Below, piece after piece: positions 46,536 through 55,299 of a stretch of 64,000 nucleotides of DNA. Made by a program: the position numbers and the translations under genes. The notes under the pieces are model-generated. The model saw only the letters and a program-made list of their open reading frames with translations, searched no databases and was not told the DNA's origin. The stretch comes from Pseudomonas sp. B20(2017) (GTDB taxonomy: Bacteria > Pseudomonadota > Gammaproteobacteria > Pseudomonadales > Pseudomonadaceae). The stretch lies in the NCBI RefSeq assembly GCF_002113125.1, contig NZ_NEJP01000022.1:1-64000 (forward strand). The letters are read 5' to 3'. Position 1 is the first letter of the stretch. Each line of letters opens with the position of its first letter.

Positions 46536-48065
46536 TCAGTGACCGCTGGCCGCAGGGCCTGCCTTCGCAGCAAACGGCGGCTTGGCCAGCCACACAATCA
46601 GAATCAACCCCATGAACCCCCATCCCAGAAGCGTGAAGTAATCCACGGTCGAAAGCATGTACGCCTGACTGGTCAGCACATGATCCAGTTGCGCATACGC
46701 CGGATTGCTCGCCCCGCCCAATTGATTCAACGCCTCACGGGTCGCCGGCTCATAAGTGCTGATGCTCTCGCTCATATAGGCATGGTGCTGATCCGCCCGG
46801 CGAATCCAGATCCACGTCGTCAACGACGCCGCAAAGCTACCGCCCAATGTCCGCAGGAACGTCGCCAGACCAGCGCCATCGGCAATCTGGCTCGGCGGCA
46901 AGTCCGACATCAGAATGCTCAGCGTCGGCATGAAGAACAGCGCCACGCCAATCCCCATGAACAGCTGCACCAGGGCAATGTGCTGGAAGTCCACCTCGTT
47001 GGTGAACTCGGCGCGCATGAAGCAGCTCAGGCCGATCGCCAGGAACGCCAGACCGGCCAGCAGGCGCAGGTCGAACTTGTGCGCGTACTTGCCGACAAAC
47101 GGTGACAGCAGCACCGGCAGAATGCCGATCGGCGCCACCGCCAGTCCGGCCCAGGTCGCGGTGTAGCCCATCTGGGTCTGCAACCACTGCGGCAGGATCA
47201 GGTTGATGCCGAAGAACCCGGCGTAACCCAACACCAGCACCAGCGTGCCGATGCGGAAGTTGCGATAGGCGAACAGCCGCAGGTTGACCACCGGATGCTG
47301 GTCGGTCATTTCCCAGATCACGAACACCGCCAGCGCGATCACCGAAATCGCCGCGCCAATGATGATGAAGTTCGATTCGAACCAGTCCAGGTCATTGCCC
47401 TTGTCGAGGATCACCTGCAAGGCGCCCACGCCGATGATCAGCGTGATCAGCCCGACGTAATCCATCGGCTGATGACTGGTGACCACCGGACGTTTGGCCA
47501 GTTGCTGGCGCACCACCATCACCGCGAAGATCCCGATCGGCACGTTGATGAAGAAAATCCACGGCCAGCTGTAACTGTCGGTGATCCAGCCGCCGAGGAT
47601 CGGCCCGGCAATCGGCGCCACCACCGTGACCATCGCCAGCAACGCCAGGGCCATGCCCCGCCTCGCCGGCGGATACACCGCAATCAACAGCGTCTGGGTC
47701 ATCGGGTACAACGGCCCGGCCACCAGGCCCTGCAGCACGCGGAAGCCGATCAGTTCCGGCATCGAGGTGGAAATACCGCAGAGGAACGAAGCCAGCACAA
47801 ACAGGATGGTCGCCCACAGAAACAGCTTCACCTCGCCGAAGCGACGGCTCAGCCAACCGGTGAGCGGCAGCGCAATGGCGTTGCTCACGGCGAACGAGGT
47901 GATGACCCAGGTGCCCTGCTCCGAACTCACGCCGAGGTTGCCGGAAATGGTCGGCAGCGCCACGTTGGCGATGGTGGTGTCGAGCACCTGCATGAAGGTC
48001 GCCAGCGACAGGCCGATGGTGCTGAGCAACAGGCTGGGCGGCGTGAAAGAGGCGTTATTGCTCAT
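46536..48065 (-). CDS. emrB: MFS multidrug exporter, DHA2 (EmrB/QacA) family
   Basis: A 509-residue inner-membrane transporter with 14 predicted helices. MQVLDTTIANVALPTISGNLG is the DHA2 motif D1 and LSRRFGEVKLFL the motif A loop. It works with the EmrA-like adaptor and the outer-membrane factor encoded upstream as a tripartite pump powered by the proton gradient. AAGGA precedes the ATG. A REPIN and 155 bp separate it from emrA although all four genes read the same way. Drug specificity is unknown. Confidence 0.9.
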   Translation of the reverse strand: MSNNASFTPPSLLLSTIGLSLATFMQVLDTTIANVALPTISGNLGVSSEQGTWVITSFAVSNAIALPLTGWLSRRFGEVKLFLWATILFVLASFLCGISTSMPELIGFRVLQGLVAGPLYPMTQTLLIAVYPPARRGMALALLAMVTVVAPIAGPILGGWITDSYSWPWIFFINVPIGIFAVMVVRQQLAKRPVVTSHQPMDYVGLITLIIGVGALQVILDKGNDLDWFESNFIIIGAAISVIALAVFVIWEMTDQHPVVNLRLFAYRNFRIGTLVLVLGYAGFFGINLILPQWLQTQMGYTATWAGLAVAPIGILPVLLSPFVGKYAHKFDLRLLAGLAFLAIGLSCFMRAEFTNEVDFQHIALVQLFMGIGVALFFMPTLSILMSDLPPSQIADGAGLATFLRTLGGSFAASLTTWIWIRRADQHHAYMSESISTYEPATREALNQLGGASNPAYAQLDHVLTSQAYMLSTVDYFTLLGWGFMGLILIVWLAKPPFAAKAGPAASGH

Positions 48066-48120
48066 CGCGAATCCTTTGGAACTCGGCGGGTGCCGCGCTT
48101 GTTACAGACGCAGTAACCTT

Positions 48121-48212
48121 TGTGGGAGCGAGCTTGCTCGCGATGGCGGTCTGTCCGATAAATTAATGCTGAATGACACACCGCTTTCGCGAGCAAGCTC
48201 GCTCCCACAGGG
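48121..48212. repeat. REPIN inside the efflux operon
   Basis: Left REP (gtgggagcgagcttgctcgc) and right REP (gcgagcaagctcgctcccac) are inverted with about 45 bp between. It sits only 8 bp after the emrA stop and 55 bp before emrB, in the middle of an otherwise tightly packed operon. Confidence 0.92.
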
Positions 48213-48220
48213 GGAAGGAA

Positions 48221-49423
48221 TTAGCGTTGCGCGGTCTTGCTGACCGCCGCGCTGTTGTCGTGAATCAACTGGGTGATCATCGCGTCGGCTTCGGCCAGTT
48301 GGCGGTCGTAGACGTTGGTGCTGAACGAGGCCTTTTGCGGCGGCTGCTGGGCCAGTACCGGGCCGCTCTGGTCGTGCAGGTTGACCTCGACATTGGTCGA
48401 CAGACCGACGCGCAGCGGGTGCTTGGCCAACTCTTCGGCGTTGACGTGAATCCGTACCGGCACACGTTGCACGATCTTGATCCAGTTACCGGTAGCGTTC
48501 TGCGCCGGCAACAGGGCGAACGCGCTGCCGGTGCCCGCGCCGAGGCTGTCGATGGTGCCGCTGAACTTCACGTCGCTGCCGTAGATGTCCGACTCGATCT
48601 CCACCGGTTGGCCGATGCGCATGTCACGCAGCTGGGTTTCCTTGAAGTTGGCGTCGATCCACAGTTGATCCAGCGGAATCACCGCCATCAGCGCGGTGCC
48701 CGGCTGCACGCGCTGGCCGAGTTGCACGGTGCGCTTGGCGACGTAACCGGTGACGGGGGCGATCAGCGTGCTGCGGGCGTTGTTCAGGTAGGCCTGACGC
48801 AACTCTGCCGCCGCCGCCATCACGTCCGGGTGCGACGAAACCACGGTGTCATCGACCAGCGCGCTGGTGGTTTTCAGTTGCTGTTTGGCGTTAGCCAGGG
48901 CGTTCTGCGCCGAGGTCAGGTCATCGCGGGCGTGGGACAGTTCTTCCTGGGAAATCGCCCCGCCGGCCGCGAGGTTTTTCCGCCGGTTGAAGTTGTCCTG
49001 GGCTTTCTGCACTTCGGCCTGTTGCGCATTGACCTGGGCTTTCATGCCATCGACGTTGCTGTACAGACCGCGCACCTGACGCACGGTGCGGGCCAGTTTC
49101 GCCTGAGCGCTTTGCAGGCCGACTTCGGCGTCGTTCGGGTCGAAGTTGATCAGCACCTGGCCTTCATGAACCAAGTCACCGTCGTCGGCGCCGATGCTGA
49201 CCACGGTGCCGGTCACCAACGGGGTGATTTCCACCACGTTGCCGTTGACGTAGGCGTCGTCGGTGCTTTCGCTCCAGCGCCCGATGAATTCGTGATACGC
49301 CCAGACACCGGCACCGGCGAGGGCAACCACAACGGCCAGTACCAGCAGCATCACCTTGCGTTTGCGCGGGTTGCCAGAGTCCTGGGCGTTGTCTTGAGCT
49401 TGTGTGTTTTCGGCAGTGGCCAT
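48221..49423 (-). CDS. emrA: Membrane fusion protein, EmrA (HlyD) family
   Basis: A 400-residue periplasmic adaptor anchored by one N-terminal helix (MLLVLAVVVALAGAGVWAY, about 25-43). Lipoyl-like halves flank a long alpha-helical hairpin (about 95-205, Gln/Ala-rich coiled coil). The barrel segment contains APVTGYVAKRTVQLGQRVQPGTALMAVIPLDQLWIDANFKE. It bridges the MFS pump and the outer-membrane channel. It starts 15 bp after the OMF gene. Confidence 0.92.
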   Translation of the reverse strand: MATAENTQAQDNAQDSGNPRKRKVMLLVLAVVVALAGAGVWAYHEFIGRWSESTDDAYVNGNVVEITPLVTGTVVSIGADDGDLVHEGQVLINFDPNDAEVGLQSAQAKLARTVRQVRGLYSNVDGMKAQVNAQQAEVQKAQDNFNRRKNLAAGGAISQEELSHARDDLTSAQNALANAKQQLKTTSALVDDTVVSSHPDVMAAAAELRQAYLNNARSTLIAPVTGYVAKRTVQLGQRVQPGTALMAVIPLDQLWIDANFKETQLRDMRIGQPVEIESDIYGSDVKFSGTIDSLGAGTGSAFALLPAQNATGNWIKIVQRVPVRIHVNAEELAKHPLRVGLSTNVEVNLHDQSGPVLAQQPPQKASFSTNVYDRQLAEADAMITQLIHDNSAAVSKTAQR

Positions 49424-49438
49424 GACAAATACCTTGAA

Positions 49439-50908
49439 TTAGTTGTGCGGCGTGGCTGGGGTGGCGTTGGCTGCGGTCAGGGTTTCACCCTGGAAGCCGC
49501 CGCCCAGCGCTTGCATCAGTTGAATCGACAGGTCGATCTGCTCGGCATTCAGGTTGGCCAGCTGACGCTGGGCCTGCAGCAATTGCTGCTCGATGCTGAG
49601 CACGTCCAGGTAGTTGCCGATGCCGGAACCGTAACGCTGGACGACGGTGTTGTAAGAGTCCTGGGCAATCTCGGTCGCATGCTGCTGGGCGCCGATCTGC
49701 CGGCCGATGTCACGCAACTGGTTGATCGTGTCGCTGACATCGCCCAGGGCTTTCACCAGGCTTTTGTTGTATTGCGCCACGGCGAGGTCGTAATCGGCGT
49801 CGCGGGCATCGAGGTTGGCGCGCAAGCGTCCGCCATCGAAGATCGGCACCGAAATCGTCGGGGCAATGTTGAAGAAGCGACTGGCGGAACCGAACATCGC
49901 GTCCCCCAACAAGGATTCGGCACCCGCGGAAGCCGACAGGTTCAAGTTGGGATAGAAGCGGGTCTTGGCTGAGTCGATGTCCTTGCTCGCCGCCTCGACA
50001 CGCCAGCGCGCGGCAACCAGATCCGGGCGACGGCCCAGCAGTTCGGCCGGCAGCACCGATGGCAGCGCGACGGCGCTGGCTTGCAGGACTTTCGGCCGGG
50101 CGATTTCGTTGCCGCGATCCGGGCCTTTGCCGAGCAACACGGCCAGGGCGATTTTCGCGCTGTTCAGGCGCTTTTCAGCGTCGATCAGGCTGGCTTCGGA
50201 GCTGGCTTCCAGACTTTGGGTCTGCTGGAACTGGTACTGGCTGTCGATCCCGGAGCTCAAACGACGTTGGCTCAGGTCGAGCATCTGCTGAGTGCGCTTG
50301 AGGTCTTCGTTGGCCAGGTCATAAACGATATGCGCCTGACCCAGATCGCTGTAGGCCCGGGCCACGTCGGCAGCCAGGGTCAGTTGCGCGGCCTGACGGT
50401 CGACTTCGGCGGCGCGGGCCTGACCGAGTGCGGCTTCCCAGGCATCACGCTGACCGCCCCACAGGTCGAAGTTGTAATTGAAGCCGGCGCTGATGTTGCG
50501 CACGGTGGCGTAGGCGTCGCCCTGCCCTCGCGGGTCCTGATCCTTGGCCAGACGCGAACGGCTGATACCGGCGCTGGCGTCGAGGGTCGGATAGCGCTCG
50601 GCATCGGCGGCATACGCGGCGGCGCTGGCCTGATGGGCGCGCGCGTCGGCGATCTGCATGTCCGGGCTGTCTTTCAGGGCTTCGCGGATCAGGCCGTCGA
50701 GCTGCGGATCGCCGAGGCTGGTCCACCAGTCGCTCTTCGGCCACGCGGCCTGGGACAGAGTCACGCCGTTGAGCGATTGCCCGGTCTTGAGGGTTTTCGC
50801 ATCGAGGCTGGCGCCCTGGGTATCGAGGCCACTGTAGTTGGCGCAACCGGCGAGGATCATCGCCGACAGCACCAGTGTCAGGCTGCTGCGCAAGGTTTTA
50901 CCGCTCAT
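49439..50908 (-). CDS. Outer-membrane efflux lipoprotein, OprM/NodT family
   Basis: A 489-residue outer-membrane channel with a lipoprotein signal: lipobox LAGC at about residue 21 (LVLSAMILAGCANYSG). Two OEP repeats each with long helices (SAAAYAADAERYPTLDAS ... and FYPNLNLSASAGAESLL ...) follow. I chose the ATG at 50908, which has AGGTG at the ideal distance, over a GTG three codons upstream. The start lies inside the end of marR (11-bp overlap). It forms the exit duct for the EmrAB-like pump. Confidence 0.9.
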   Translation of the reverse strand: MSGKTLRSSLTLVLSAMILAGCANYSGLDTQGASLDAKTLKTGQSLNGVTLSQAAWPKSDWWTSLGDPQLDGLIREALKDSPDMQIADARAHQASAAAYAADAERYPTLDASAGISRSRLAKDQDPRGQGDAYATVRNISAGFNYNFDLWGGQRDAWEAALGQARAAEVDRQAAQLTLAADVARAYSDLGQAHIVYDLANEDLKRTQQMLDLSQRRLSSGIDSQYQFQQTQSLEASSEASLIDAEKRLNSAKIALAVLLGKGPDRGNEIARPKVLQASAVALPSVLPAELLGRRPDLVAARWRVEAASKDIDSAKTRFYPNLNLSASAGAESLLGDAMFGSASRFFNIAPTISVPIFDGGRLRANLDARDADYDLAVAQYNKSLVKALGDVSDTINQLRDIGRQIGAQQHATEIAQDSYNTVVQRYGSGIGNYLDVLSIEQQLLQAQRQLANLNAEQIDLSIQLMQALGGGFQGETLTAANATPATPHN

Positions 50909-51380
50909 TGTGTTCACCTAACCGCTGGATGGTGATCGGGTCACCGGCTGCCAGCAAAATTTTCTTGAGGATGTATTCCAGGGTTTTCAACTCGTCCGGG
51001 GTCACGGCGCCGGCCAGTTCATTCATGGCATCGGCGCCGATGTGCGGCAGGCGATCGGCCAGTTGCTGGCCCTGCTCGGTGAGTTTGAGTTGCACCTGAC
51101 GGCGATCGCCTTCGCTGCGTTGGCGAACAAGGAAACCTTTCTGCTCCAGACGATCGAGCATGCGGGTCATCGAACCGCTGTCCAGCGACAGGTGCCGGCA
51201 CAGCTCGGCCGGGGTGTCGACGCCGAACTGGGCCATGATGATCAACACCTTGAACTGCGCGGCGGTGATGCCGTGGGGTTCCATGTGGGTGTCGATGATC
51301 TTGTCCTTGAGTAAAGCGGCACGGCCGAGCAACAGGCCGAGATGGCAATGCTGGAATTCATCCGGGGTGAAATGCTTCAT
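50898..51380 (-). CDS. MarR-family repressor of the efflux operon
   Basis: A 160-residue winged-helix regulator. The DNA-binding segment is TPAELCRHLSLDSGSMTRMLDRLEQKGFL (about 58-86) with the wing VRQRSEGDRRQVQLKLTEQG. First gene of marR-OMF-emrA-emrB. Two identical palindromes lie on its own promoter, so it very likely represses the whole operon and is released by a small effector. AGGTG lies 6 bp before the ATG. Confidence 0.92.
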   Translation of the reverse strand: MKHFTPDEFQHCHLGLLLGRAALLKDKIIDTHMEPHGITAAQFKVLIIMAQFGVDTPAELCRHLSLDSGSMTRMLDRLEQKGFLVRQRSEGDRRQVQLKLTEQGQQLADRLPHIGADAMNELAGAVTPDELKTLEYILKKILLAAGDPITIQRLGEHNER

Positions 51381-51394
51381 GTACGCACCTAATA

Positions 51395-51441
51395 ACTGCC
51401 TAGGCAGTGAATGTATGTCGAGATGTTACTGCCTAGGCAGC
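51395..51441. promoter_or_regulatory. Twin MarR operators
   Basis: ACTGCCTAGGCAGT at 51395-51408 is a perfect 14-bp palindrome. A second copy at 51428-51441 differs only in the last base (C). Their centres are 33 bp apart, about three helical turns, so two dimers would bind the same face. The distal copy lies between the -35 and -10 of the promoter. Confidence 0.85.
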
Positions 51442-51450
51442 GAATGTCAA
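51423..51450 (-). promoter_or_regulatory. Sigma-70 promoter of marR-OMF-emrAB
   Basis: On the minus strand: TTGACA (51445-51450, perfect -35), 16-bp spacer filled by the distal operator, then TAACAT (51423-51428, 4 of 6). Predicted start near 51416 gives a leader of about 35 nt that contains the proximal operator. Confidence 0.75.
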
Positions 51451-51517
51451 CGTAATAGTTAGGTTGCTTTGTAATTAGTTGACCAATGGACTGGTTTTTA
51501 TGTACGCAGGCGGCCGC

Positions 51518-51595
51518 CATCGCGAGCAAGCTCGCTCCCACACAGTTTTTGTGGCGTTCACAAATCCCGTGTGGGAGCGAGCTTGCTCGCGATAG
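51518..51595. repeat. REPIN between marR promoter and tamB
   Basis: Right-type REP (atcgcgagcaagctcgctcc) precedes left-type REP (gtgggagcgagcttgctcgc), the inverted layout also seen at 13006. The inner spacer is short (about 30 bp) and itself carries gtggcgttcac. It ends 30 bp after the tamB stop. Confidence 0.9.
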
Positions 51596-51624
51596 GAGCG
51601 ACTCGGTTTCGGAGGGAACGCGGG

Positions 51625-54600
51625 CTAGAAATCCCGCTTGTAGAAGATGTCCAGCGAACTGGCCACGCCGCTGGCGGCTTCGAGGTAGACCTTTTTGCTC
51701 AGCTTGTAGCGCAAGGCGATGGTGTTAGCCGGTTCGAACACGCCGACGCCGTAACGCAGACTGAGCTTTTCGGAGATGTTGCCACTGGCCACCACGCTGG
51801 TGGTGTTGCCACTGCCCTGGGTGTCGAGCTGGAAGTCCTGAATGCCCAGGTCACTGGCCAGACTGCTGGTGACCCCGGAACTGCCCATCAGACCCAGACC
51901 GAGCGCCGCCTGCGCGAGCATGTTGTTGTCTTCGCCGGTAGTGCTCAGCGGACGCCCCAGCACCAGATAGGACAGCGCCTGCTCCTGGCTCATGGCCGGT
52001 TCCGAGAAAATCTGCGTGGTCGGCTGCTCGGCGCTGCCGCTCAGGCGGATACCGGCGATCACGTCATCGGTCTGGCGGATCGCTTCGATGTCCAGATACG
52101 GCTGATCGATCGGCCCGGCAAACAGCAGACGCGCGCGACGCACCGTCAGGCGCTGACCATAGGCGCGGTAGCGCCCGTCGTTGAGCCACAGCTCGCCACG
52201 GGTGTCCATGTTGTCACCAATGTGCACCTGGCCTTGCAGGTTGGCGGTCAGGCCGAAACCGGCGAAGCTCAATTTGTCCTGGCCGACCACCACGTCGATG
52301 TCCATTTTCATCGCCAGCGGCGGTTTGCCCTCTTCGGTCTGCGCACCGACGATGATCGTGTCATCGGAGACTTTCACCGTCGATGGCGGCAGCTCGCGCA
52401 CGGTGATTTCGCCTTTCGGTACCAGCACCTTGCCGGCAATCGCCAGTTCATCGCCGGCCATGGAAATTTTCAGGTCCGGCGCCACTTCAAGCTTGGCGTA
52501 GGGCTCGACCGTCACCGGCAATTGCGTGCCCTTGAGCGCCAGATCTACCACCAGCGCCTGGCCCCAGGCGATGTTGCCGTTCAGGCTGCCCTGCCCGCTC
52601 TTGCCACTTTTCCAGCCGCCGTTCAGTTGCACGGCCTCACCGGCGATCACCGCCTGCAGTTGCAACGCTTGCAGCTCGATCGGCAACTCCGGCCCGGACA
52701 CTTCGCCGTCGCTGAGTTGCACGGTGCCGTTGACCAGCGGCGCGAGCAGCCCGCCGGAAATCGTGCCGCTGCCATTCAAGCGCCCGGTGAGTTTTTCGAC
52801 CATCGGCACAAACGGCCGCGCCACCGACAGATCCAGTCCGCTGAGGCGGAATGTACCGCTGAGTGGCTTGTTCTTCGGCAGCGGGTTGAGCTGCGCCTGC
52901 ACCATCAATTCACCGAGCTTGCCACCGACGAAGTTGAGGTCGGTGTCGATGCGTTTCGGCGTGAGTTTACTGGTGAGCTTGAGGGTCTGGTACGGGAAGT
53001 CGACCCACTGATCCTTTTCCTTCATGCGCAAGGTGCCGCCGCTGGCGTCGATGCTGACCACGCCGTTCGGGCCGCTGGCCGGCAGGTCCAGTTGCAGGTC
53101 GGCGTTGAGCTTGCCCTGCCAGGCGAAATCTTTCGGCAACCACTGCGCCAGGCTTTCGATCGGGAATTGCTTGAGGTGATAACGCAGCTTCGGCTCCGGC
53201 ATCAGGCGCTGGTCTTCGCCACACAGGCTGGCATTGCCGGACATCCAGCAATGGGCGCCGAAGTTGATTTTGCCATCGGCCAGACGCTCGAGTTTCGCCG
53301 GGTTTTGCAACTTCCAGTCCTGGCCGCCGGCCTGAATGTCGCCACTGGCCAGACGCCCGCGCCAGTTGCCTTTGTCCAGGTTGCCGTCCAGGCCCAGCGC
53401 CAGTTTCAGCTTAGGCCCGAGCAGGTCGAGGTTGAGTTTCTGGTTTTTGATATCGCCCTGAGCGCTGGCGGTCAGGGTGCCCAGCGACGTGTCGCCGGCC
53501 TGAATCCCGCTGCCCTTGAGGTCGATTTTCGCCCGTTGCGTGCTGTCGAGGGTGGCGTCGAGGTTGAGGCTTTGCAGGCGGTTGTCCTGGAACGCCAGTT
53601 GCGAACCTTGCAGCCCGAGCTTGCCCTGCGGCGCCTTGAGCGTACCGGCGACATCGACCCGACCGTTGATCTGCCCGCGCAGTTGCGGCCAGAGCTGGGC
53701 CAGACGTGCCAGTTTGATGTCGATTTGCCCGGTGAGCTTCTGTTGCAGGCTGCCCTTGCCGTTGATGCTGTTGTCGCCGAGGCGGATTTGCAGGGCATTC
53801 AGATTCCACTGCTCGCCAGCGCCGTCGGCCTTGGCTTGCAGGATCGCCGGTTGCCCGCGCAGTTTGCCTTTCAGATCGAGGTCGGCATTCAGGCTCAGGC
53901 GCTCGTTCTTCATTTCGCCTTTGCTTTTCAACGGGCCGGCCAGGGTGCCCGGCAACTCCGCAACCCAGTACGCCGGGTTGAGCGCCGACAATTCCAGCGC
54001 GGTGTCCCAGGCAATGCCATCGGCGAACTGCACGTTCACATGGCCTTCGGCCTTGCCTTGCCCGGCTTCGAGTTTCACTTGTGGCAGAAAGATCTGCTTG
54101 AGATTGCCGCTGAACGGACTGCTCAGGGTGAACGCCCCCGCCGGCCCATCTGCAGCGGCGGCAAAGTTACCAATGTATTGACCGTCGGTGTAGGAGACTT
54201 CGCCCGTGAAGGTACGCAACGTGACCTGCGGCTCGTCGATTTCCGGATACAGCCGATGCCACGGAAAATCCAGCCAGTTGATGTTGGCCTGTGCACTGAG
54301 GCCTTTGCTCCAGTCGACATTGCCGGTCAGCTTGAGGCTTTGCTTGTCGTTGGCTGTCAGATCGAGGCCGGCGATCTGCGCGCCGTTGGCGTCGACCTTG
54401 CCTTTGAGCAGCAACGCCACCGGACCTTTCTCGGCAGGCAGCGTCGCATTGCCGAGGAGTTGGTAACCGTTTTTCAGGTCGCCTTCGCCGGTCAATACCA
54501 GTTGATTGAATTGCAGGGTGTCCGGCAGGTCGGCGCTCGGCTTGAACGCCTCCGAGGTGATCCGCACCTTGGCCGGCAGATTTTCCACCAGCGGTTGCAG

Positions 54601-55299
54601 TTCACCGCTCAACCGGCCGTCGAGGTAGCCATGGCTGTCGGCGTGCAAGTTGAGGGTTTTCAGCAGGTCGCCGTCGATTTTCAGCGCCAGCGTCCACGGT
54701 TCGGGCGCCGGCGACGGCAAGGTCAGATCACCGGTGATGTTCAGCGGCCAGTTGCCGGTCGGTTGTAGCAGGCCGGACAGATTCAGGCTCAACTCGTCGC
54801 GTTGCAGTTTCACGCTGTCGATCTGCATGCCTTTGGCGGTCCAGTGCGCCGCCAGTTGCAGGCCTTTCAGTTCTTCACTGCCGTTGAACAGCAGGCTGCC
54901 AACCTGCACGTCGCCCAGCTCGATGGCCACGGGCAATTGCAGATCAGGAAGTTTGATCGGGCCGCTTTCGGTGACTTCTTCGCTCGGCGGGAATCGCAGG
55001 CTGACGGTATCGGCCTTGAGCTGTTCGATGCACAGGGTCATTCGCGTCAGGCACAGCGGCGACCATTCGAAGATCGGCTTGGTCAGCTCTACGCGGCTGC
55101 TGTCCTGCTGCCACAACAGGTGATCGGCGCTCCACTGCCCGCCGAGACGACCCTGGAAATTGTCGACGCTCAGGCCCGGCACCAACCCCAGCACCCAACG
55201 GCTGCCGGCCTGCGTTCCGAGCACAGCGGTGATGCTCAATACAATCAGCAGCACCAGCGACAACAGCGCCAGCGCCGATATTTTCAAACCACGCTTCAC
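51625..55299 (-). CDS. tamB: Translocation and assembly module protein TamB
   Basis: A 1224-residue inner-membrane-anchored protein that spans the periplasm to TamA and is linked to outer-membrane protein assembly and phospholipid transport. One N-terminal helix (ISALALLSLVLLIVLSITAVL) is followed by a long AsmA-like beta-taco region of repeated short strands. The conserved DUF490 C-terminal domain occupies about the last 300 residues (ARLLFAGPIDQPYLDIEAIR, ALSYLVLGRP), ending with Phe (FYKRDF). The ATG overlaps the tamA stop by 4 bp. Confidence 0.93.
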   Translation of the reverse strand: MKRGLKISALALLSLVLLIVLSITAVLGTQAGSRWVLGLVPGLSVDNFQGRLGGQWSADHLLWQQDSSRVELTKPIFEWSPLCLTRMTLCIEQLKADTVSLRFPPSEEVTESGPIKLPDLQLPVAIELGDVQVGSLLFNGSEELKGLQLAAHWTAKGMQIDSVKLQRDELSLNLSGLLQPTGNWPLNITGDLTLPSPAPEPWTLALKIDGDLLKTLNLHADSHGYLDGRLSGELQPLVENLPAKVRITSEAFKPSADLPDTLQFNQLVLTGEGDLKNGYQLLGNATLPAEKGPVALLLKGKVDANGAQIAGLDLTANDKQSLKLTGNVDWSKGLSAQANINWLDFPWHRLYPEIDEPQVTLRTFTGEVSYTDGQYIGNFAAAADGPAGAFTLSSPFSGNLKQIFLPQVKLEAGQGKAEGHVNVQFADGIAWDTALELSALNPAYWVAELPGTLAGPLKSKGEMKNERLSLNADLDLKGKLRGQPAILQAKADGAGEQWNLNALQIRLGDNSINGKGSLQQKLTGQIDIKLARLAQLWPQLRGQINGRVDVAGTLKAPQGKLGLQGSQLAFQDNRLQSLNLDATLDSTQRAKIDLKGSGIQAGDTSLGTLTASAQGDIKNQKLNLDLLGPKLKLALGLDGNLDKGNWRGRLASGDIQAGGQDWKLQNPAKLERLADGKINFGAHCWMSGNASLCGEDQRLMPEPKLRYHLKQFPIESLAQWLPKDFAWQGKLNADLQLDLPASGPNGVVSIDASGGTLRMKEKDQWVDFPYQTLKLTSKLTPKRIDTDLNFVGGKLGELMVQAQLNPLPKNKPLSGTFRLSGLDLSVARPFVPMVEKLTGRLNGSGTISGGLLAPLVNGTVQLSDGEVSGPELPIELQALQLQAVIAGEAVQLNGGWKSGKSGQGSLNGNIAWGQALVVDLALKGTQLPVTVEPYAKLEVAPDLKISMAGDELAIAGKVLVPKGEITVRELPPSTVKVSDDTIIVGAQTEEGKPPLAMKMDIDVVVGQDKLSFAGFGLTANLQGQVHIGDNMDTRGELWLNDGRYRAYGQRLTVRRARLLFAGPIDQPYLDIEAIRQTDDVIAGIRLSGSAEQPTTQIFSEPAMSQEQALSYLVLGRPLSTTGEDNNMLAQAALGLGLMGSSGVTSSLASDLGIQDFQLDTQGSGNTTSVVASGNISEKLSLRYGVGVFEPANTIALRYKLSKKVYLEAASGVASSLDIFYKRDF

